A stretch of DNA of 64,000 nt, taken from NCBI GenBank assembly GCA_028583415.1, contig CM053266.1, positions 81,164,149 through 81,228,148 on the forward strand, given 5' to 3'. Of this stretch, positions 10,976 through 22,836 are shown piece after piece. The translations under genes were made by a program, and so were the position numbers. Source of the DNA: Protea cynaroides (Eukaryota > Streptophyta > Magnoliopsida > Proteales > Proteaceae). Position 1 is the first letter of the stretch. Every line of letters starts with the position of its first letter. The notes beneath the pieces are model-generated. The model worked only from the letters and a program-made list of their open reading frames with translations, was not told the DNA's origin and made no database searches.

Positions 10976-11685
10976 CTATATTGATTATAAATTCACCGTT
11001 GATCCAATGTGGCCATGGAATCTAATTACACCGAAATCATCCTTTACTTTGATCTAGTCATCAAGCCTACCAATGTTGAACAACAGCGAAAAGTACATCC
11101 GGTGTACCCCCTTCTGTCAGTCACATACAGAGGTCTACTTAATGACATAAATCACTTTGAGATAAATACTGGAGTCCAATGATTGAATTACCATGATCCC
11201 GTTACCTTAAAATCCTTATAGGTCAACGCACTTTGATATTATCCAACTTTATATAGGCAAACTGCCTCCAATTTGAATTAATATCATACTTTAGCTTACC
11301 GCCTTCTTTGGCTAAATACCGCCTTGCAATTTTGATATGTCTTAAATAATCAAGAAAACATACAAGCAATAAATGCTCACCAATAATCCTGCCCATTAAA
11401 CCATAGGTAACATAAACAATCACTGATAAACCATCAACTACCAGATCTCTACTAATCAAGTAGATCTAAACACTCCCACTGACTAAGAGAATCTAAAGAC
11501 TCCCACAGATATTACAAATTCTAAAAGATTATATAAACTAATAAAATGCCTTCATTTAAATTTAATATGAAATTTAGTTCTATCAAAACATGTCAAATAA
11601 AATCTTTTAAAATAAATAACTGAACTATAAATCAATAAATAAATATCCAAAAATAATCTAAAGACAACTGTATTAAACAACATTA

Positions 11686-12546
11686 TCATTTGGTGTCTTC
11701 TTTCTCTGGTGTCTCAGTTTCCTTCTTCTTCTTCTCTAACCAAGCTTCTCTTGCCTTACATTCTCTCTTCATGTGCCCCTTCTTATGGCACCAAAAACAT
11801 TCAACATCACTCATATCCCTATCATAAGGTTTTTCTTTCTTAAAGGAGTGTCTATCTTTTCTATTAGGTCCTACCCCAACCTTTCCTTTATCCTTATCTT
11901 CTCTGGAATGATGACTAGTGACATTGACACTTTCAAATCTTTTCTTTAGTCTCATTTCTTCTTTAGTGCAAACAGAGATTAATTTGTTCATATCTCATTC
12001 TTCTTCTTGAGTATTATACGCCACTTGTATCTGGTAATACTCTTCAGGTAATGAGGATAACGCACAATGGATCACGAACTCATCATCAACGTTTATTCCC
12101 ATGCCTTTAATCTTCTCAGCAGTAGTAGCAAGCTCCATGAAATGATCTCTGACACTTCCATTACTGTCAAACCTTGCATTAGTAAGCTTGTTCATCAAGG
12201 TGCTTCTCTGTCCTCTGTCAGAAAGCTCAAACTTCCCTTTGATCTCTTTTAAATATTCTTTGGCCATTTCCTTGGCTTGAACACCATCACGCATGGTTTC
12301 AGGAATGGCCTGCCTCATGAGTAGCATAGACTTTTTATTTGCTGCCATCCATCTTTTCATTTCCTCCTTCTCTTCTAGGGTACTAGTATCAGTGATGGCA
12401 GCAGGTTTATCCTCTTTAAGCACCATATCTAAGTCAATTGAACCTAGACTCGCTTCTAGCTGGTCATACCACCTTTTAAAACTCATCCCAGACAGGGAAG
12501 GAATAGTAACTACCAAACCACCTGGCATAGTCACAGGGATGGACAT
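11686..12546 (-). pseudogene. Element E gag (copia type) with one nonsense codon
   Basis: One frame of about 286 codons interrupted by a single in-frame TGA near 11992. The context (EEE-stop-DMNKLISVC) suggests a former Trp. The N-terminal part has the copia gag block LSGMSFKRWYDQL and a typical helical middle. The C-terminal part has an intact CCHC zinc knuckle, CFWCHKKGHMKREC. It would encode the nucleocapsid/capsid precursor. No pol follows in the 725 bp before the 3' LTR. Confidence 0.87.
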
Positions 12547-13735
12547 CTTGGGAGATACAAACCATCATCACCATATGAGTTCAAGCAAAAATATCAAGTA
12601 ATAGAAAACCATGCGAAACTCATACAAACACATGCAATTATATTTACTTCTACTTTGTTCCAAATAAAAATAAATAGACATCAAAACCCTCTTTTGGACA
12701 ACCATACTTAGATGAAACCATCAATGCATGAGATTAAATACATATCAACCAATAGAAATTTGATGTATACACAATTTACTTACACTAACCATATCAATAA
12801 TTCATGCAAATAAATATCCTTTTTTCAAGAGTTAACCAACTACACGTTCTCCTTTGGGATAAACATGCAGTGGTATTCTCAATTTCTGTGTAGTGACTGC
12901 GAAAGAATATTGACTCTCAAAAATCTCACCACCTTTAGGTTAATGAGACCCCCTAAAGTCAAAATCCTTTACATTCATGTGCATGAACATACCTTTAACT
13001 TTGACAATGTCACCTTTGGGTTAACACTGTCTTTCTTAGCTGTTTTTCACACCATGGAGAATAGTGTATTAAAAATATATCCTTTATTGTATATGTAAAT
13101 GCATAAATTTAGGGTTTGAGGACCACCATGTTGAAACTGAGGGTACCACTTTGGTGGATTCCACCCAATCTTCACATGACACCCACAAACCTTAATTTGA
13201 TCAAAACTTGAAAATGCCATCTTTGGGTGTACATCGCCCATACACAAGCATTTATAAATACATGAACTTTGAATTTGAAGACATCATGATGAAACTAGAT
13301 GTACCACTTTGGTGGGTTCCACCTAATTCCACAGTGATATCCCTAAACCCTACTTTGCAGCACCTTGTGGGTCAATAAATAAAATATCATGCACACATAA
13401 CCTTTTACAAGTATCTGGTACAAAAATAATTAATAAACAAGCAGAAAACTACAAATCAGATTAATTTAGGACACCTTTTAATCAAAATAAATTTCTCAAA
13501 TCACCAAACTGTGTCAAACTATGTACCAAACTATAGAGAATCAAAATACAAACCCAACGCAAAAAACCGCATCAAAATTCGACACTCCTAGCTCCCATAA
13601 TCACTGATCAAAGTTGGCACTTACATTCTTCCATCCTGAACCGGTTTAGGGCGGTTCAACCTGGGTCGGTTCGATCTAGTAGGGATCGGTTATGGGCGGA
13701 CCGAACCCACAAATTAAAACCCTTTTTTTTTTTTT
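12547..13735 (-). other. Element E leader, proximal part, with diverged 140-bp duplication
   Basis: No supported gene. About 13090-13235 and 13236-13375 are diverged tandem copies sharing GTACCACTTTGGTGG and a following CACC block. The distal part has repeated CGGTTC/GAACC words. Confidence 0.5.
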
Positions 13736-14942
13736 GGGTAAAAGACAGTTACCTCCCCTGTAACTTACCTTATTGACCGTTGACCCCCAAAGGTTTCAAA
13801 AAAGACAGTTACCTCCCCTAAATAACTATTAAAATCCAAATAGCCCCAATTTTTAACGGTGTTAAAGTTAAATTTTTTATGGACAACTCTACTCTCAATC
13901 TTTTATCCATACTTTAAATCTTATTACTGTTAAAAGACCAATATAACCCTTTTATATCCAACTAAAATAAACCATAATCTCATCTTCTTCTCATTCTTTT
14001 TTTTCACGACGTTTCCTATGCGGCAGAGATGAACTGTTGGACATAACTGTAAGCAGAGGTATTTCAAGCGACCAGTGAGGCATCTTCTTCTTCTCATCTT
14101 ATAGTGCTATGTTTAAATAATCCCCAATCGCAGGCCAAATTACTAAAAACAATAAAAAATGGGGGCGGGGTGGGTTAGACTGTGAACCTCAAAATTGACA
14201 TTAAACAATCCCAAAATTTGGGGGTTTCAAAGATGAAGCATCCTACTACTTATTAAGAGCTAATTAAAAGATAGTCCTTACAGTGCTTCAGTGCTTCAAT
14301 GTTTGCAGCAGCAGGTAGGGTTTCGAATGGTGGCCAGTGCTTAAGGATTTGCAGCGGTTAGTGCTTCAAGCTTGGAACCGGTTTGTGCTTTTAGATTTGA
14401 AGTGGTCAAATCTCCCAAGGATTTGCAGCAGTTTGTGCTTCAAGATTTCGAAGGAACATGGGAACTTTAAGCTCGTTGCAGCGACAAGATGGAACTGCTT
14501 CAAGATTTCAGCGGAAACATTTCGAAGACTCCTTACTGCTTCAAGATTTCAGAGAAAATATTTCGAATGATGAGCTGCTTCAATGTTCAAGGATTTGCAG
14601 CGGTGGAGAGCTCCAAAGACGACAGCGATTCAAGGGTTTGGAAAATGGAATAACAGTGAGCTCGACTGTGGTGAGCAAGCAAGGAATCGGGGAATCGTTC
14701 GACTGGCAAATAGTAACCTTCCTAAATAGTAAGGGTAAAATGGGTAGTTCATATCTCTAAAAGGGTAGTTTGGTATTTAACAAACTATTGGACTCCCACC
14801 GTTACTATATAATGGAATATTCCTAGCAGGTGGGTTATTTGGATTTTAATAGTTATTTAGGAGAGGTAACTGTCTTTTTTGAAACCTTTGGGGGTCAACT
14901 GTCAATAAGGTAAGTTATAGGGGAGGTAACTGTCTTTCACCC
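13736..14942. mobile_element. Mutator-like element with ~115-bp TIRs
   Basis: The left end GGGTAAAAGACAGTTACC continues for about 115 bp as the near-perfect inverse of the right end (…GGTAACTGTCTTTCACCC). Nine T residues flank each side (13727-13735 and 14943-14951), consistent with a 9-bp Mutator-type duplication but uninformative because the site is a homopolymer. The interior has no transposase. Around 14280-14650 it has repeated GCTTCAAGATTTC-like words and open frames that may be captured sequence. It is non-autonomous. Confidence 0.75.
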
Positions 14943-14951
14943 TTTTTTTTT

Positions 14952-15584
14952 AAATGCTTTGGTCCAGGCCAAACCAAACGGTCTGGACTTTTAACCAAAC
15001 CGTAAACCAGAGGTTCAAGTGTCGGCCCGACCAACCCACCATCCGGGTCCTCGGACCCACCTTTTTGGGTCGACTGGTCGGGATCTCGGGTCAAAAATTT
15101 GGGTCATTGGGTCGGGTTACCGGGTTACCGGGTTAAAAAATTTGGGTCACCAGGTTGAATTCACGGGTCCCCTTGGGCCGGCCGAACGGATCTAGGCCCT
15201 GGTTCGGTCCTGGACTAGCCCAGATCAGCTCGGTCCAGTACGAGGCTGACCAGGTGATGTCAGCCCTACCTTGCCTTTTTCTTCTTTTTTTTTTATTTTT
15301 TAATTGCCACCGGCACGTGGATCTCACGCTCTTTTTCAGGCGGCACGTGAGAGCGCATCAGGTAACTTCCGGTGACCAACTTTATGTCGTCGGCTCTGTC
15401 TTTTCGAGACCTACAATCCTATAAAATTTGTTTTACTTTTTAATAGTCTGAAAAAAAATTTCGAGGGTCCAAACCTTAGACAGGTTCATACGAAAAATTT
15501 GAGAGAAAAATATCTCCCTTTTCCAATCCAATCAAATATAAAGTTTTAACAATACTTTCCCATCGATTCTAGATCTGTGTACAT
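14952..15584 (-). other. Element E leader, distal part
   Basis: GC-richer stretch with many GGGTC / CCGGGT words (about 15030-15230), a T-rich tract near 15280-15300, and no recognisable protein. It lies between the TIR element and the primer site of element E. Confidence 0.5.
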
Positions 15585-15597
15585 GGCTCTGATACCA
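15585..15597 (-). promoter_or_regulatory. Primer-binding site of element E (initiator-Met tRNA)
   Basis: The minus strand reads TGGTATCAGAGCC one base from the 5' LTR end, complementary to the 3' end of plant initiator methionine tRNA. Confidence 0.92.
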
Positions 15598-15598
15598 C

Positions 15599-16032
15599 TG
15601 TAAGCTTTTTTTTATATTCTCTTTGAGTTTTTCCCATGGGATTTCCCATGAACCCTAACGAACACACCACACAGATTACTAGAATACAATGGGTATTGAA
15701 AAGAGATGATAAGACACATACCTTTTGCTGTAGATTGATTTTCGACCATTTTCTTTGCTTTGAATGCTTGGAATGCTTAAATCAGAGTCTTCCACAGCCT
15801 GTCGGGATCCCTTGACCTTCTCTCTGCGTATGGGAATAGGAGAAGAAAATAACACCGTGGCTGTGGGGACTCTAACCATTGGTATTTATAATACCATCCC
15901 CAACCTTGGACCAGTCCCACAGTGGATCAGGTTGGTCCATCTCTAATCATACTTAAACCGATCTACCTGTAACTAGACTCCTACTGAACCAACTAACCTT
16001 ATAATTAATTTAGCCTATAAAAATATCTTACA
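15599..16032 (-). repeat. 5' LTR of element E
   Basis: 434 bp, pairs with 10529-10961. The TATA-like TATTATAAATACC is kept. The bases after it are CTTAG, matching CTTAT on the other side at four of five positions. Confidence 0.93.
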
Positions 16033-17090
16033 CTTAGGTGTCACCCCTCATGTGCAGGTCCTTATTCATACTCACTTTCAGACGGTTCACAATTCACCTC
16101 TGAGTAAACATTTAGAGACCAGGTCAGACGCAAAATCTTTCATAGTATTAATTTCCCATTTTAGGTGGTTAACTGCCGACAATTACTGGAGTTTGGACAA
16201 AAACTCCGCAACCGTCGCCTTCTTTTCTTGTACTTGATCACCAATTCTAGCTGCTTCAGGAACTAAACCTTACTTCACATGTCGTGCCTTTGTATTTATT
16301 TCTTCTTCAGAACTTTGCACCGAACAAGTCCTATTGGATCTTCATCTTTGAACATGAGTTCATTTTTTATGTACCGGTGTCAAAAGTCCGTTCAAAAGGG
16401 CTCGGCCCGAGACGGTTTATGAAAGGTGTGAGAAGAGGTGAGGTTCTAAGATCTGTGGTGTGGCGACACATATTAAGAAGGTTCGGTTTCTGATGGCATG
16501 CATGGTTACACATGGCGGAATTAGGGAAAGTGGGGAATAGTTTGGTACTTCTACTAGATTTATCCACTATGAAAGAGGTGACTCTTAACTAAGTGCCTCC
16601 AGAATCTAAAGCACCTATTCCTTTATTTTTAACAGTTTTTTTTTTTTTTTAGATATGTTTTTGACAAGTCTTGTCATAAACCTTTTCTGTGGGGTTTCCT
16701 GACAGTTGATCCAAGGACTGCGTACCAGAGCAAAGATGTAATCAACCCAATTTGTCAAAATCGCCCTTAGTCTGTCTCTACAATTTGTAGCTAAAAGAGG
16801 TTCATGTACCGGTCATGAATCATGATCACGGATTTTTCTTAAGATTGGGTGTTTTCCAGAGGAAAAATAATAAAACCATCGCAAGTTTGCAGGTCACAAC
16901 AGGAGTTGTCTTCGGCAGCAATAATTTGATTGACACTAAGATCAAAGCCAACTGTTTTATATGTAAGATGAGGAGACTGAAATAACAATTTTAAATACTG
17001 GCTTTTCCTCATCAAACCACACACACCCATTCTTCTTTCAACGAATAATGAGTAAATCATACAAACAATTCAAGGATCTGATCAGTTTTA

Positions 17091-17092
<2 letters not shown>
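16033..17092. other. Intergenic sequence, no gene recognised
   Basis: Short open frames only and no domain. Low-complexity T run near 16630. No RNA gene was recognised. Confidence 0.4.
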
Positions 17093-17160
<68 letters not shown>

Positions 17161-17171
17161 TTTTTGTTTTA
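17093..17171. repeat. (TA)n microsatellite next to poly-T
   Basis: A TA repeat of about 34 bp runs directly into about 33 T residues and then a TG/T-rich tail. Confidence 0.95.
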
Positions 17172-17180
17172 AGTAATGGG

Positions 17181-17560
17181 TTGCTACGAACCATTCTCGG
17201 ATTGAAAAAGGGCAAAGCCAAGGTAATCAAATCAAGGGGTACTTCTTCCAACCAAGCATGGGCTATCGACAAGTGGCTTACAGAATTTTCCAAACAGCAC
17301 AGCAGAATGGACATTGAATTTTTTACACCATATATTTCTCAGTTTGTCACTGAGCAAAGAGCCAAGGACTCAAAGCATTTAAAGATATCATGGATAAGAC
17401 AGTAAAACGGCATGCTCGCTTTTGGTACTCCAGAGAAACAAATCTTGATCGAACCTATATTTGCCCAATGGATACAATCTGCTCATGGTAAGAGTTCATA
17501 TGGGTGTGATCCTCCAAATTGGACCGTTGCGGGTTGGTCTCCTCTTGAATGTGCTGAAAA
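17181..17560 (+). pseudogene. Possible unidentified gene fragment
   Basis: A 74-codon frame (17181-17405) of ordinary complexity, with possible continuation in other frames to about 17560 (TVKRHARFWYSRETNLDRTY). I do not recognise the family. It has no start context or splice signals I can defend. It may be a gene relic or chance. Confidence 0.2.
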
Positions 17561-18119
17561 GTAGCCTAGTTTATGCTAAATGCAAAGTAGTTGAAAGAAG
17601 ACCACTGTGGAGGGACTGAGCGGAGTGGTGATTTCTCATGGTGGGGTCAAGCCCATTGATCCAAGTACCATGATGGGGAGCCTAAAGTCTGCATCCAGCT
17701 ATGTTCCAATCATGCAAGGAAATGTCACCGTATCCACAATTGCATGCTAAAATCTCAAAATTTATTAAAATGGGAGAACAAAACCAGGACCAAGCCATGG
17801 TCGATTCTCGGTTTTCCCAAACAAATTTGTCAATGAAATTTCTCTTAGAATTTTCAAAAATGAAACTCATATAATCTCAGTAGTTATAGATAACAATATA
17901 CATTATGTATAAATCATTATAAATAGTCTTAAACTAAAACATAATCTTAAGAATTGTAGGAAATAATTGTATCACAAGAAAAAATATATTATTTAAGACT
18001 ATCTAATAAACATATGATATTAAAGATAATATCAACAATCAAACCATATGATTAAGAATCTGAACCAATATAATATAATATAATGAAATCTAAACACATA
18101 CCTTATACGGTGTTAATTA

Positions 18120-18700
18120 AGGAATCGATTAAGGCTGAGTCGTGTTGGTACATTCTCCTTAAGATTGTGTTTGCCCCCCATATGGTGCAACGAGTTCCTG
18201 CAAACCAACCTCCAAGATAAAATAGCCCTTCAGTAGGACACTCACCCAGTGTGCACTCACTGTTAGATGTATGGGTCCGGCCCCTTAGACGTAAAGGGCC
18301 CTCTTTTGTGCCCTATTTGACACTTTTAGGTTCCGGTCCCCCGTGTGCAGACCCAACGGCTAAAGTTAACAATTCTTTAAAATAAAGATGGAATAGACTT
18401 TATCGATAAATCAAAGTAAACAGAGAAAGTTGGAGAGAGGAAAAGAGATATGAATTTTTTATTCAAATCTTGAGTGATTTGGAATGAGGTAACATTCTCT
18501 ATTTATAGAAGACAAGTGCACTCTCCAAGGGTCAGTACCAAGGGGTATGGATGTACCTCTTCATACCAAAAGGTATAAGTTACCACCCTGATACACTTGA
18601 ATAGGTATGTATCCACACCCATTTCCATATCCATTTCACTATCCATATCCATATCCATATCCATTTCTATATCCAACTCAAAAAAAAATTCAAATTAAAT
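18120..18700 (-). mobile_element. Possible degraded copia-type LTR fragment
   Basis: On the minus strand a TATA block (TCTATAAATAGAG near 18497-18511) precedes a pyrimidine-rich start region and an AATAAA-like word. Further on is a GCACCATATGGGGGGCAAACAC block resembling copia U5 sequence. No matching second copy, TSD or coding region was found. ATCCAT-type microsatellite units at about 18600-18680 lie at its upstream side. Confidence 0.35.
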
Positions 18701-19463
18701 TTCCCTCGAAATTAAAAACAAAACTTTAAATTTAATTTTAAAACTATTTGAAATTTATTTATTTATTTTTATATTAAATACAACACAGGTTCAGGTAGTT
18801 TTTTAGAGAAGAAGAAGAAGAAGTGAGAGAAATGAAGGAAAAGGGGTTGAGATCCATTTGCAGCATGTATTTTTGGTTCCACATGTAATTTTCTTCTCTG
18901 AAATTTCTCTCACAATTTGGATCTGAAATCTCTTTCATGTTTCAGATCTAAGATTTTACTCACTGTTCCTATCTTTGTTTCTGGAATTCTAAAGCTAGAT
19001 TTTTGTTGATTTTTGCTCCCAATTGAAAGAGAAGGTAACATCTTTCTAGTTTCTAGAACTGCAAGGCAGATCTCAGATTCAGAAAAGATAAAACGACAAA
19101 CTCTTTGACTTCGTGAAGAGAATTTGAAAGTGTTGCATAAGAAACGAAATTGTTGAATTGAAATTTGAGAATGAGAGAAAACAACGAATTTGTGGTTGAA
19201 ATACAACCGTAAGCTATGAATGACTGAATCTCGCAAACAGAGAGGAAATCCCTAATTTTACAATAACACAAGAACCAGATTATCAGAAAACAAAACAACA
19301 AAGCAAAAGAGAAAAAAAAATTAAAAAAAAAAAAGAATCGCTGAAGATACTCTCAAAGATGTGAGAAAGAACCAAAGATTTCTAAAAAGTAGAAGAAAAA
19401 AAATTGTCGAAGAGTGAGGGACAATAGTGAGGGTTTGATGGAGGGACGATATTGAAGGGGACA
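18701..19463. other. AT-rich spacer upstream of the LOG relic
   Basis: GAA-rich and A-rich tracts. No exons of LOG upstream of the GGYG block could be found here. Confidence 0.4.
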
Positions 19464-19773
19464 GGTGGGTATGGAGCCCTTGAAGAGCTGCTAGAGGTGA
19501 TAACCTGGGCTCAGCTTGGCATCCATGACAAACCTATAAGCCACAATCACTAGATCTCTCCGCTGTAGACAAAGAGTTGGTTCGTCGTTGATCTTTGTAA
19601 AACCCCAACATGGAACCATTTTTCTGCTGGTGGTTTGCTGAATGTGGATGGCTACTACAATTACCTACTCTCTTTCATCGATAAAGTTGTTGACGATGGT
19701 TTCATCCAGCCTACTCAGAGGCATATAATCGTTTCTGCTCCGACGGCAAAGGAACTGGTTCAGAAGCTCAAGG
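19464..19773 (+). pseudogene. LONELY GUY (LOG)-like gene fragment, last two exon blocks
   Basis: Block 1 (19464-19535) reads GGYGALEELLEVITWAQLG then IHDKP. Block 2 (about 19632-19773) contains LLNVDGYYNYLLSFIDK, HIIVSAPTAKELVQKL. LOG enzymes release active cytokinin from riboside monophosphates, and these blocks are the C-terminal third, including the PGGxGTxxE catalytic region. Damage is clear. The exon 1 donor reads AT instead of GT (CCT|ATAAGCC), and the acceptor before block 2 reads CTG where CAG is expected. A base is apparently missing at its start, the conserved Thr is Ala, and all upstream exons are absent. Confidence 0.85.
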
Positions 19774-20309
19774 TGGGTATTCAGCTGAAGGGAAAGAGGG
19801 GATGGATAAAGATAAGCAGTCAGAGTCCAGGTTTCTTTAGGGACAAAAGTCATTGGCCTTTTTTTTTTTTTTTTAATTTAGGGAAATGTAAATGGTTGAA
19901 TCAGGGGGTAAATTGTATATTTATCCTATTTGTTTAAGAATGGTTGAACCAGGGGATAACTTGTCCAGTTCAACAATTTATTAAAGTATCTAGAATCGAG
20001 GTAAACTACAGGGATAGTATGTGTTAATTTTCCTTTAATTTCCATTTTGTATGAGGTGTTTTGTGGATCAATAGATTCCTTATTTCTTCATTGATTGGAA
20101 AAGCATCTATCTATTTATGACTCATTTTTATGCGGGAAATGTGATGGATTCAGATTTCAGGATTTTGTTGAGACTTTGTTTCTTCTCTAATTTCTATAAA
20201 CACTTACGACTCAATCATGGAGATTGTGAACTGAGATTCTTATTAGTATATTCAACTCTTGCTTGTAGCAACTGATATTTACATTTTTCATGACTGATAC
20301 TTTTTACAG

Positions 20310-20480
20310 ATGTCAGTGATGGATCAAAATCAGCCAAGCTCAAATCAAAATCAGCCAAGCTCTACACCAAGATCTAATGTTGGATCTAAGGTATCATCTA
20401 AATTTAGAAAACTACCACCATTAAGTGTTTGGAACCGTTTTATTAAGATTATACCTGCTGATTTTCTGATGAGTTTGTAA
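20310..20480 (+). pseudogene. Possible BED-zinc-finger (hAT transposase) N-terminal scrap
   Basis: A short frame starts MSVMDQNQPSS and reaches SKFRKLPPLSVWNRFIKI before a stop. A tandem NQNQPSS duplication is present. The LSVWNRFIKI block resembles the start of hAT-type BED fingers, but the Cys/His pairs are not reached. Low confidence. Confidence 0.25.
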
Positions 20481-21478
20481 GTAATTGCCACCTTACCATT
20501 GAACTTATTTCTTTTTTACATTATATCATTGATATGACAGTTTTAACTTCTAATGTTTTTTTTTTTTTTTTTTGGTAGAATATGTACTTTGAATGAGAGG
20601 ATGATGGGAATTGGGAAGACCAAATTGCAGATCATGACCATCAGTTTTTTTTCCCCTCCATTTATCAAATCTTATGTTAAACAGTTAAACTGGTTATGAT
20701 TTATATTTGTTCCATTTATTAGATTTCATGTTAAACATTTAAACTAGTTTGGTTTGTATTTGTTAGGTTTTTAAAAGAATTTCATGGGTTGATTGTGTTT
20801 GTATATGTTTAAGTTATAACTGTTATATGTATTTGTTATCATGAGTTTAAGACTTAACTATTATAACAGCTATACGTATTTGTTATCACTGGTTTGGTTT
20901 GTATTTGATATCTTAAACTTTGAGTTATTGGATTGATTTATCAGATCTGTTAAACACTTAAATATGTATTTGTTGTATGTTTAAGAATTTCATGGGTTAT
21001 TTTATTTGTTATATGTTTCAGGGCCAATCAGGGTCAGTCTGACCCTGTATCAAGGTTAATCAAGGTTAACCCGAGCCAATCTAGCCCTGTCAGGGTCAAT
21101 CAAGGTAGGATTAGGGTTAGGCCCAACCCAGCCAGAGTAGGGTTAGAGTTGCACATTTTTTGACCTTGATAGGGTTGAGCAAGATTAGGGTTATGTTTAA
21201 GGTACTCATGATCAGGGTTAGGGTTTTCAAAAACCCAACGCAACCTCGCCTTGTTGCAGCCCTACCCACACCAAACCCAAAAACCCTGTTTATTATTCTT
21301 GTTCAAAATCATGGATTACACTCAGGAAAAGAGGCAGACTAAGGTTGGCAGATCCTACATCCTTCTGTAAAGTTCAGAGATTTAGGGTTGGCCGAGCATC
21401 GTGGACTTGAAAATGCATGTTCAGGTACTGTATTGAAGGGTTGCGTGCTAGAGCTTCGCTTGGCTGATAAAATACGCA
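20481..21478. other. Intergenic AT-rich sequence with GGGTT/AACCC words
   Basis: No gene seen. About 21020-21290 is rich in AGGGTTAG and TCAGGG words, including short TTAGGG-like pieces without a telomeric array. Confidence 0.4.
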
Positions 21479-22215
21479 TCCGAATCGTCTCCTATGCGTA
21501 TGGGCATAGGAGAGATGGCGGAGACCATTGGATGGCCGCCAAGTGGAAAGGCAGCCATCCAATGGTGGTGGTATTACAAAATCTTTTTTTTTTTTTTGGT
21601 AATCTACCTTTATACTTCTTCTTCCTCCTTCTTCTTCTGGTTCTCGTCTCAGCCTCCTCTCTCCTCCTCCTCTTCCTCCTCCTCCTTCTTCCTCCATTCT
21701 AAGTCTCTTTTTTTCTTCTTCTGGTTTTCTGTCTTCTTCTTCCTCCTCTCGTAATCGTTGTTTAGCTTATTGCCTGGCACAGGGTGTGGCTGATAAGATA
21801 ACCAGCATGTGGTCTTTTTCAGTTTTGTTCTACCTGCGTCCATGCTCAGAAATTTTTTGCAACTAATGGCTTCTTTTGGTATGAAGCCCACCTGTTATAG
21901 ATGATCTCAACTACAAAGAGGTCAAGGGGTGACTCTAGTGAAGGACCTGAGAGATGGCGGAAGAAGACGGAAGATCAGAAGAAGAAAAAAAAAAGACTTA
22001 GAGAGGAGGAAGAAGAAGACGGAAGACCAGAAGAACAAAAAAAAAACTTAGAAAGGAGGAAGGAGGAGGAGGAGGAGGAGAGAGGAGGATGAGACCAAAA
22101 AGAAAAAAAAAACGATTTTGTAATACAACCATTGGATGGCTGCCTTTCCACTTGGCGGCCATCCAATGGTCTCCGCCATCTCTCCTATGCCCGTACGCAT
22201 AGGAGACGATTCGGA
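21479..22215. mobile_element. Foldback MITE with ~100-bp near-perfect TIRs
   Basis: The left arm (TCCGAATCGTCTCCTATGCG...) and right arm (...CGCATAGGAGACGATTCGGA) match over about 100 bp with one or two mismatches. Each arm contains two smaller palindromes (CTCCTATGC/GCATAGGAG and CCATTGGATGGC/GCCATCCAATGG). Inward of the TIRs, a pyrimidine-rich tract (21604-21762) opposes a purine-rich tract (21925-22100), extending the hairpin to nearly 300 bp per arm. No transposase. A target duplication could not be defined. Confidence 0.85.
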
Positions 22216-22836
22216 CTCATAAAAAAAATAACGTTTTCATTGACAGGAAAAAACACGTTTTTCTAGTCTTCCCCGTTCCGACGAAACAAATGTAACCACA
22301 TTAACAATATTGAATAGTATATGAAATTGTTGAAAGAAGCATCAACATGGTATAACATTTTTAGGTGCTTCATCAATTGAAATGTCTAATTTAATACCCC
22401 AAATAGCAACATCTGAACTGTAGTTGCATTGCTGGTTCAAAACTTTCTCTCTCCCCTCCGGTAACCGTAACTCTTATTACAAGCTAGAACTCAAGGAACA
22501 AAGGAATGCTATCTTTCCAATGCTCTCTGATCTCTCTTCAACCCTTTCTCACTCTGCTACATTAGGCCCACACTATCTTCCATAACAGTTATTGCCACTC
22601 TACACAATAAGGAATGTAGCAGAAAGACTAAGCAAAACCCCCAACACTACTAACACAGTCATGTCTCACTTTTAACAGAAAGACTAGCCCGCCCTTGCCT
22701 CAGCCCGGATTAAAAAAATCTGTTTGTCACATCATCAAAGGAAATTTTTTTCTCAGAGAAATAGAAATATTCTACATGTCACACAAACTAAAAACAATGA
22801 TCTTACAAAACATCTATCCTCAGAATAATGAGTCCT
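22216..22836. other. Intergenic sequence and Rab gene 3' flank
   Basis: No gene seen. The part next to 22836 should include the 3' untranslated region of the minus-strand Rab gene, but I cannot place the poly(A) site. Confidence 0.4.

Larger units (their letters stand above)
10529..16032 (-). mobile_element. Element E: gag-only Ty1/copia element
   Basis: Two near-identical direct LTRs (10529-10961 and 15599-16032) enclose a gag gene, with no protease, integrase, RT or RNase H. The minus-strand order is 5' LTR, initiator-Met tRNA primer site, a long leader, gag, polypurine tract and 3' LTR. The flanks read CTTAT and CTTAG, a 4-of-5 TSD match. It is a non-autonomous element that would depend on enzymes supplied in trans. 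A TIR transposon (13736-14942) sits in its leader. Confidence 0.9.

Noticed and set aside
14337..14760. Two overlapping frames inside the Mutator-like element
   Set aside because: Made of GCTTCAAGATTTC-type repeats without a recognisable domain; gene capture cannot be supported.
21020..21300. TTAGGG-like words suggesting an interstitial telomere
   Set aside because: The words are scattered and irregular and do not form a TTTAGGG array.
21388..22166. Ser/Phe-rich and Glu/Lys-rich frames in the MITE
   Set aside because: Produced by the purine and pyrimidine tracts of the hairpin arms.
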